NCBI GenBank assembly: GCA_964559125.1 | Contig: CAZLGW010000014.1 | Span: 1-64,000 of the forward strand | Direction: 5' to 3' | Length of the DNA: 64,000 nucleotides | DNA from: Ravibacter sp964559125 | GTDB taxonomy: Bacteria; Bacteroidota; Bacteroidia; Cytophagales; Spirosomataceae | Shown here: positions 60,922 through 64,000 of the stretch, in pieces | Layout: each line of letters begins with the position of its first letter | Position numbering within the stretch: position 1 is the first letter of the stretch | Made by a program: the position numbers and the translations under genes | Notes under the pieces: generated by a model | The model's database searches: none | Told to the model about the DNA's origin: nothing | What the model saw: only the letters and a program-made list of their open reading frames with translations

Positions 60922-62592
60922 TTACAAACGTAACTGTTTTCCGGTTAGAAGCCGGTATTGATTTTTCCCTTCTATGACTCCCACTTCTATATCGAACTCC
61001 GCGGCCTTGAAATAACCGTTCACATAGGGGTCTATCCGGGCTTCGGGATAATAGTAAGACCGGTCGATCAGCAGGCGGTGTAAAGGGCGTTGGGTGTGGT
61101 GTGCCGGAAGAATATGAGTCTCTCCGTCTGCTGCCCGGAAAATGACGTAAGCACCGTCGTTTTTCGCCATTTTTCTTCCTCCTCCCTTTACTGTTACTTC
61201 TACACTGCCTTCATGCCTGATCAGGTCGATTTCCACTTCGCCCTTTACCGGTGCGGCAGGCAGTTGGGCAAAAGGATATTTTTCGGGGACATATATTTTT
61301 TCCCGGTAAACACCTTCATAGATTTCATCCACTCTTTCGCGAAGTGCCAGGTAGATAGGAGAAGAAGGGAGAGAGCGGTTGTAATACCACTGGTATGCAT
61401 CCGAAAGGAATGTTTTTCGGTACTTGTCAAGCCCTCCCCAGTACATGATATAGGCATTCAGGCAGAAAAGTACCGAGCCGGCCAGGAGTCCCGCTTTTAC
61501 CATTCCTGACCTGAACAAGCCGGGATAATACCTGATAGCAAGGAGGTATACAAATATCATCCATATTACATACATGTGTCTGTATCTGGGGTTGAAAATA
61601 GCTTCCAGTCCTTCCGATGCTCTTCCTGATGCCAGTACAGCCAGCACGATTGCTGTAAAGCATGTGGATCCCCAAAGAAAAGCGTCGTTTTTGTTCAGCG
61701 GCATCCGGTGCTTCAGAAGGGGCCTCACAGTCCTGATGAGAACGGTCAGTGTAAAGAACAACGCAGCTATCCCTACCAGGAAGGAAACGCCCTCTCTCAG
61801 GATAATTGGAAATGTAGGTCCCGGATCTGACCAGATTCCGAAAAGAGTGATCAGCACCGATACGAGGAGAAAGGGGTTCGAGAAATTATCGGAAAATTTC
61901 GGGCGATATTCAGGAATGACCAGTCCGGAGAAATAATACCACACGATAATCCCGATCACGATCAGCCAGATACCCAGGAAACGCCAGTTTTGACGGGCTG
62001 CGAGCACGAGCGCTCCTGCGGGCAGTATGAAATTCCCGGAAACGTCGGCATATATCGTGAGCACGGCAGTCACGACTGCTGCTCCGAAATAAGCGGTTGA
62101 ATCCCTGGAGAGCAACCATATCGTCAGGATTGCCCATATAAAAACCGCCAGGTGCTGAAAGGGAATCATAGCCCAGAATACAGTTTCATAGAACTGCACG
62201 TTAAACAGCAGCCAGGGGATAGGCAGGAAGAATATCCATAGGGTCTGTGTATCCTTAAACCACCGGTATAATACGATGAGGAGAACAAGCAGGTTGAGGG
62301 CGCCGCCTATGACCATGGCTTTCAGGTTCAGTTCTCCTGTCAGCTTGAAAATACTGTATGCAATGAGCCGGTCCACAACAATCCGCCTTTCATCGTCCTG
62401 TGTATAGATGATGTTCCAAAACTCTCCCCAGCTGTGCTGCCCGGTCTGCAAAAGTAATACCGGCTCGAGCAAACCGTCGAAATCGTCCTGGAACGGCACG
62501 TTTACGCTCATGGTAAAGACCGCTGCAAAAAAGATAACGATTGGGATTGCGCAAAAAGCTACCGGGAAAAAATACCTATTGCTGACAGCCAT
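60922..62592 (-). CDS. Polytopic membrane protein inside the ilv operon
   Basis: 556 residues. About ten to eleven helices (to ~residue 420) precede a ~130-residue C-terminal soluble domain, predicted beta-rich (KGEVEIDLIRHEGSVEVTVKGGG). An early loop has NVPFQDDFDG and later TQDDERRIVVDR, acidic patches like those of GT-C glycosyltransferases, and NPRYRHMYVIWM occurs late. I recognise no named family. Its ATG lies 9 bp after the ilvN stop and its stop is 49 bp before ilvC, so it is embedded in the operon. It may be a lipid-linked sugar transferase. Confidence 0.7.
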   Translation of the reverse strand: MAVSNRYFFPVAFCAIPIVIFFAAVFTMSVNVPFQDDFDGLLEPVLLLQTGQHSWGEFWNIIYTQDDERRIVVDRLIAYSIFKLTGELNLKAMVIGGALNLLVLLIVLYRWFKDTQTLWIFFLPIPWLLFNVQFYETVFWAMIPFQHLAVFIWAILTIWLLSRDSTAYFGAAVVTAVLTIYADVSGNFILPAGALVLAARQNWRFLGIWLIVIGIIVWYYFSGLVIPEYRPKFSDNFSNPFLLVSVLITLFGIWSDPGPTFPIILREGVSFLVGIAALFFTLTVLIRTVRPLLKHRMPLNKNDAFLWGSTCFTAIVLAVLASGRASEGLEAIFNPRYRHMYVIWMIFVYLLAIRYYPGLFRSGMVKAGLLAGSVLFCLNAYIMYWGGLDKYRKTFLSDAYQWYYNRSLPSSPIYLALRERVDEIYEGVYREKIYVPEKYPFAQLPAAPVKGEVEIDLIRHEGSVEVTVKGGGRKMAKNDGAYVIFRAADGETHILPAHHTQRPLHRLLIDRSYYYPEARIDPYVNGYFKAAEFDIEVGVIEGKNQYRLLTGKQLRL

Positions 62593-62601
62593 GAAGATCG
62601 T

Positions 62602-63162
62602 TTACAGGTAGTATTCCCATTCGGCTTCCGGCAGGTAATCGCTGAGGGTTTTCGACGATTTGCTGACCGCCACACGACCCGACCGGACAAACTCCAGTAT
62701 GCCGTAGGGTTTGATATAATTAAAGAAGTCGAAAATTTCAGTGATGGTGCCGGTTTTTTCTATTACCACATAGTCGAGGCCCCAAAAAACGACCCAGGCT
62801 TTATAAATTTTATTGATAACTTCTATATCAAGAGGTTTTGCCCCGCTCAAAGTAGATATTTTGAACATAGCGATCTCGTTGTAGACCACTTCTTCGTTGA
62901 GGTAACCGAAAACCGTCAGCACCTCGATGGTCTTGCGGATCTGGCGTACCAGTTTTTCTACTTCTTCCCTGATTTCATGTTTGATGACAATGGTAAACCG
63001 GGAGACCCCTTTCCTTTCGGTTTCGGAGACAGTAAGGCTTTCTATGTTGATACGGCGTCTGCTGAACAGGATGGTGATCTTATTAAGAAGACCGATCGTG
63101 TTTTCTGTAAAGACACAAATGGTATAGGTTGTGCCGTTTGAAGACGGAATTGGCTTAGACAT
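62602..63162 (-). CDS. ilvN: Acetolactate synthase small subunit
   Basis: 186 residues. The ACT domain (~12-85) has the IlvN-type opening ICVFTENTIGLLNKITILFSRRRINIESL. A C-terminal regulatory half (~95-180) follows. It binds valine and controls the catalytic IlvB subunit. It starts 38 bp after the ilvB stop and is followed 9 bp later by the membrane protein gene. Confidence 0.95.
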   Translation of the reverse strand: MSKPIPSSNGTTYTICVFTENTIGLLNKITILFSRRRINIESLTVSETERKGVSRFTIVIKHEIREEVEKLVRQIRKTIEVLTVFGYLNEEVVYNEIAMFKISTLSGAKPLDIEVINKIYKAWVVFWGLDYVVIEKTGTITEIFDFFNYIKPYGILEFVRSGRVAVSKSSKTLSDYLPEAEWEYYL

Positions 63163-63200
63163 GAGGCAATTTAGAAAGGAATTAACTGATTATCTGTGGG

Positions 63201-64000
63201 CTACTGAAGCCGTATGTCAGCAACACAGGCTCCCGAAGGCACCATCGGGAATACATTTTCTTCTTTTTCTACCAATACTTCCAGCAGGTAGGGTTTGTCG
63301 GAAGCGATGAGCTTGTCGAGCGATTCCGACAGGTCTTCCCGTTTGATACAGGTATGCCCGTCGATCCCGAAACCCTTGCCAATAGTGATGAAATCGGGGT
63401 TCTGAAGCTCGACGAAGGAATATCTCTTTTCGTGGAACAACTGCTGCCACTGGCGTACCATCCCGAGGAAGTTGTTGTTGAGGATGATGATCTTGACGGG
63501 GAGGCCGCTTTGCGCGATAGTGCCCAGCTCCTGGATGGTCATCTGGAAGCATCCATCCCCGATAAAGGCGTAGACATCCCGCTCCGGAGCTCCTACTTTC
63601 GCTCCGAAAGCAGCAGGCAGGGCATATCCCATAGTCCCCAGCCCCCCGGAGGTAATGAAGGAATTGGGACGTTTGAACTGGTAGTACCTGGCCGCCATCA
63701 TCTGGTGCTGGCCTACGTCGGCCACTACTACGGCCTGTCCCTCCGTTTTGTCGGAAAGGCCTCTTATGACCTCCGCCATTTTTATCTTTTCGCTGTTTGC
63801 AGAAAGCTCAGGTTGAGTGATCAGCCGGTCTTCCATTTCAGCATACTTCGCAAATTCTGCTATCCATTCGGGATGCGATGCAGGTTCAACGAGCGGCAGC
63901 AGGAGTTCAAGGGTTGCTTTCGCGTCGCCTACGACCGGGGCGTCGGCTTTGACGATCTTGTCTATTTCTGCAGGATCGATTTCGATATGTACGATTTTAG
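63201..64000 (-). CDS. ilvB: Acetolactate synthase large subunit, C-terminal part (truncated by window end)
   Basis: The frame is open from the stop at 63201 through position 64000 with no start in view, so only the C-terminal ~266 residues are seen. An internal ATG at 63836 is not the start: the upstream sequence reads KIVHIEIDPAEIDKIVKADAPVVGD, standard for the family's central domain. The ThDP motif is GDGCFQMTIQELGTIAQSGLPVKIIILNNN-like (GDG then NNN), followed by FLGMVRQWQQLF. IlvB makes acetolactate and acetohydroxybutyrate from pyruvate. It is first of the visible ilv genes. Confidence 0.95.
   Translation of the reverse strand, partial: KIVHIEIDPAEIDKIVKADAPVVGDAKATLELLLPLVEPASHPEWIAEFAKYAEMEDRLITQPELSANSEKIKMAEVIRGLSDKTEGQAVVVADVGQHQMMAARYYQFKRPNSFITSGGLGTMGYALPAAFGAKVGAPERDVYAFIGDGCFQMTIQELGTIAQSGLPVKIIILNNNFLGMVRQWQQLFHEKRYSFVELQNPDFITIGKGFGIDGHTCIKREDLSESLDKLIASDKPYLLEVLVEKEENVFPMVPSGACVADIRLQ

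Noticed and set aside
63201..63836. Short acetolactate synthase starting at the ATG at 63836
   Set aside because: The frame continues upstream to the window edge with standard IlvB sequence, so it is a truncated view, not a short gene.

Overview
The window reads as chromosome of a Bacteroidota bacterium of the order Cytophagales, most like Dyadobacter/Spirosomataceae. Seen directly: a SusC/SusD pair, a type IX secretion operon (sprF, gldK, gldL, gldM, gldN), lineage-typical proteins (DUF4271, DUF6787, the Bacteroidota form of HemD), promoters of the TTG-N18-20-TAnnTTTG type, and almost no Shine-Dalgarno sequences. The genus is an inference. I see no rRNA, tRNA or CRISPR array.

Layout. (1) 1-1.9 kb is the end of an integrated element: a tyrosine recombinase, a two-HTH excisionase-like protein and arm-type repeats, abutting the 3' end of mnmE. 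(2) 1.9-10 kb is a minus-strand housekeeping run: mutL, two tandem rhomboid proteases, dxs, a TraB/GumN protein and mnmE. (3) 10-11 kb holds a 54-codon membrane micro-ORF and a DUF6787 protein. (4) 11-18.8 kb mixes argH, a TerC transporter and a radical SAM/SPASM protein with genes that look like dispersed parts of a secondary-metabolite pathway: a type III polyketide synthase, a UbiA prenyltransferase, a secreted esterase and an FAD oxidoreductase. (5) 19-31.7 kb is a glycan-use region: SusC, SusD, a heparinase II/III-like lyase and a PIG-L deacetylase, facing a 1136-residue heme-binding dehydrogenase/HEAT protein and an M16 peptidase. (6) 31.9-36.8 kb has a TPR protein, a membrane protein, sucD, DUF4271 and hemD. 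(7) 36.9-42.9 kb is the gliding/T9SS core operon, closed by a terminator. (8) 43-54.1 kb carries recA, GT90, an AAA ATPase, rny, zapA, a coiled-coil protein, pheT, DUF1684, riboflavin synthase, PASTA and rhodanese proteins. (9) 54.3-58.3 kb has a FecR-like protein that ends after its membrane helix, a cluster of hairpins, a DsbD-type reductase and a GT-C mannosyltransferase-like protein. (10) 58.4-64 kb is the isoleucine/valine operon ilvB-ilvN-(membrane protein)-ilvC-ilvA, with ilvB running off the window.

How parts work together. SprF and GldKLMN form the outer-membrane-associated ring and proton-driven motor that exports T9SS cargo and drives gliding. The SusCD pair would import oligosaccharides made by the lyase and trimmed by the deacetylase. 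IlvBN, IlvC and IlvA supply branched-chain amino acids. Several convergent gene ends are marked by perfect palindromes that may be repetitive elements as well as terminators. Several starts were revised from the longest reading frame: dxs, sucD, ribE, gldN, DUF4271 and others begin at internal ATGs, while the UbiA gene, zapA, pheT and ilvA appear to use GTG.
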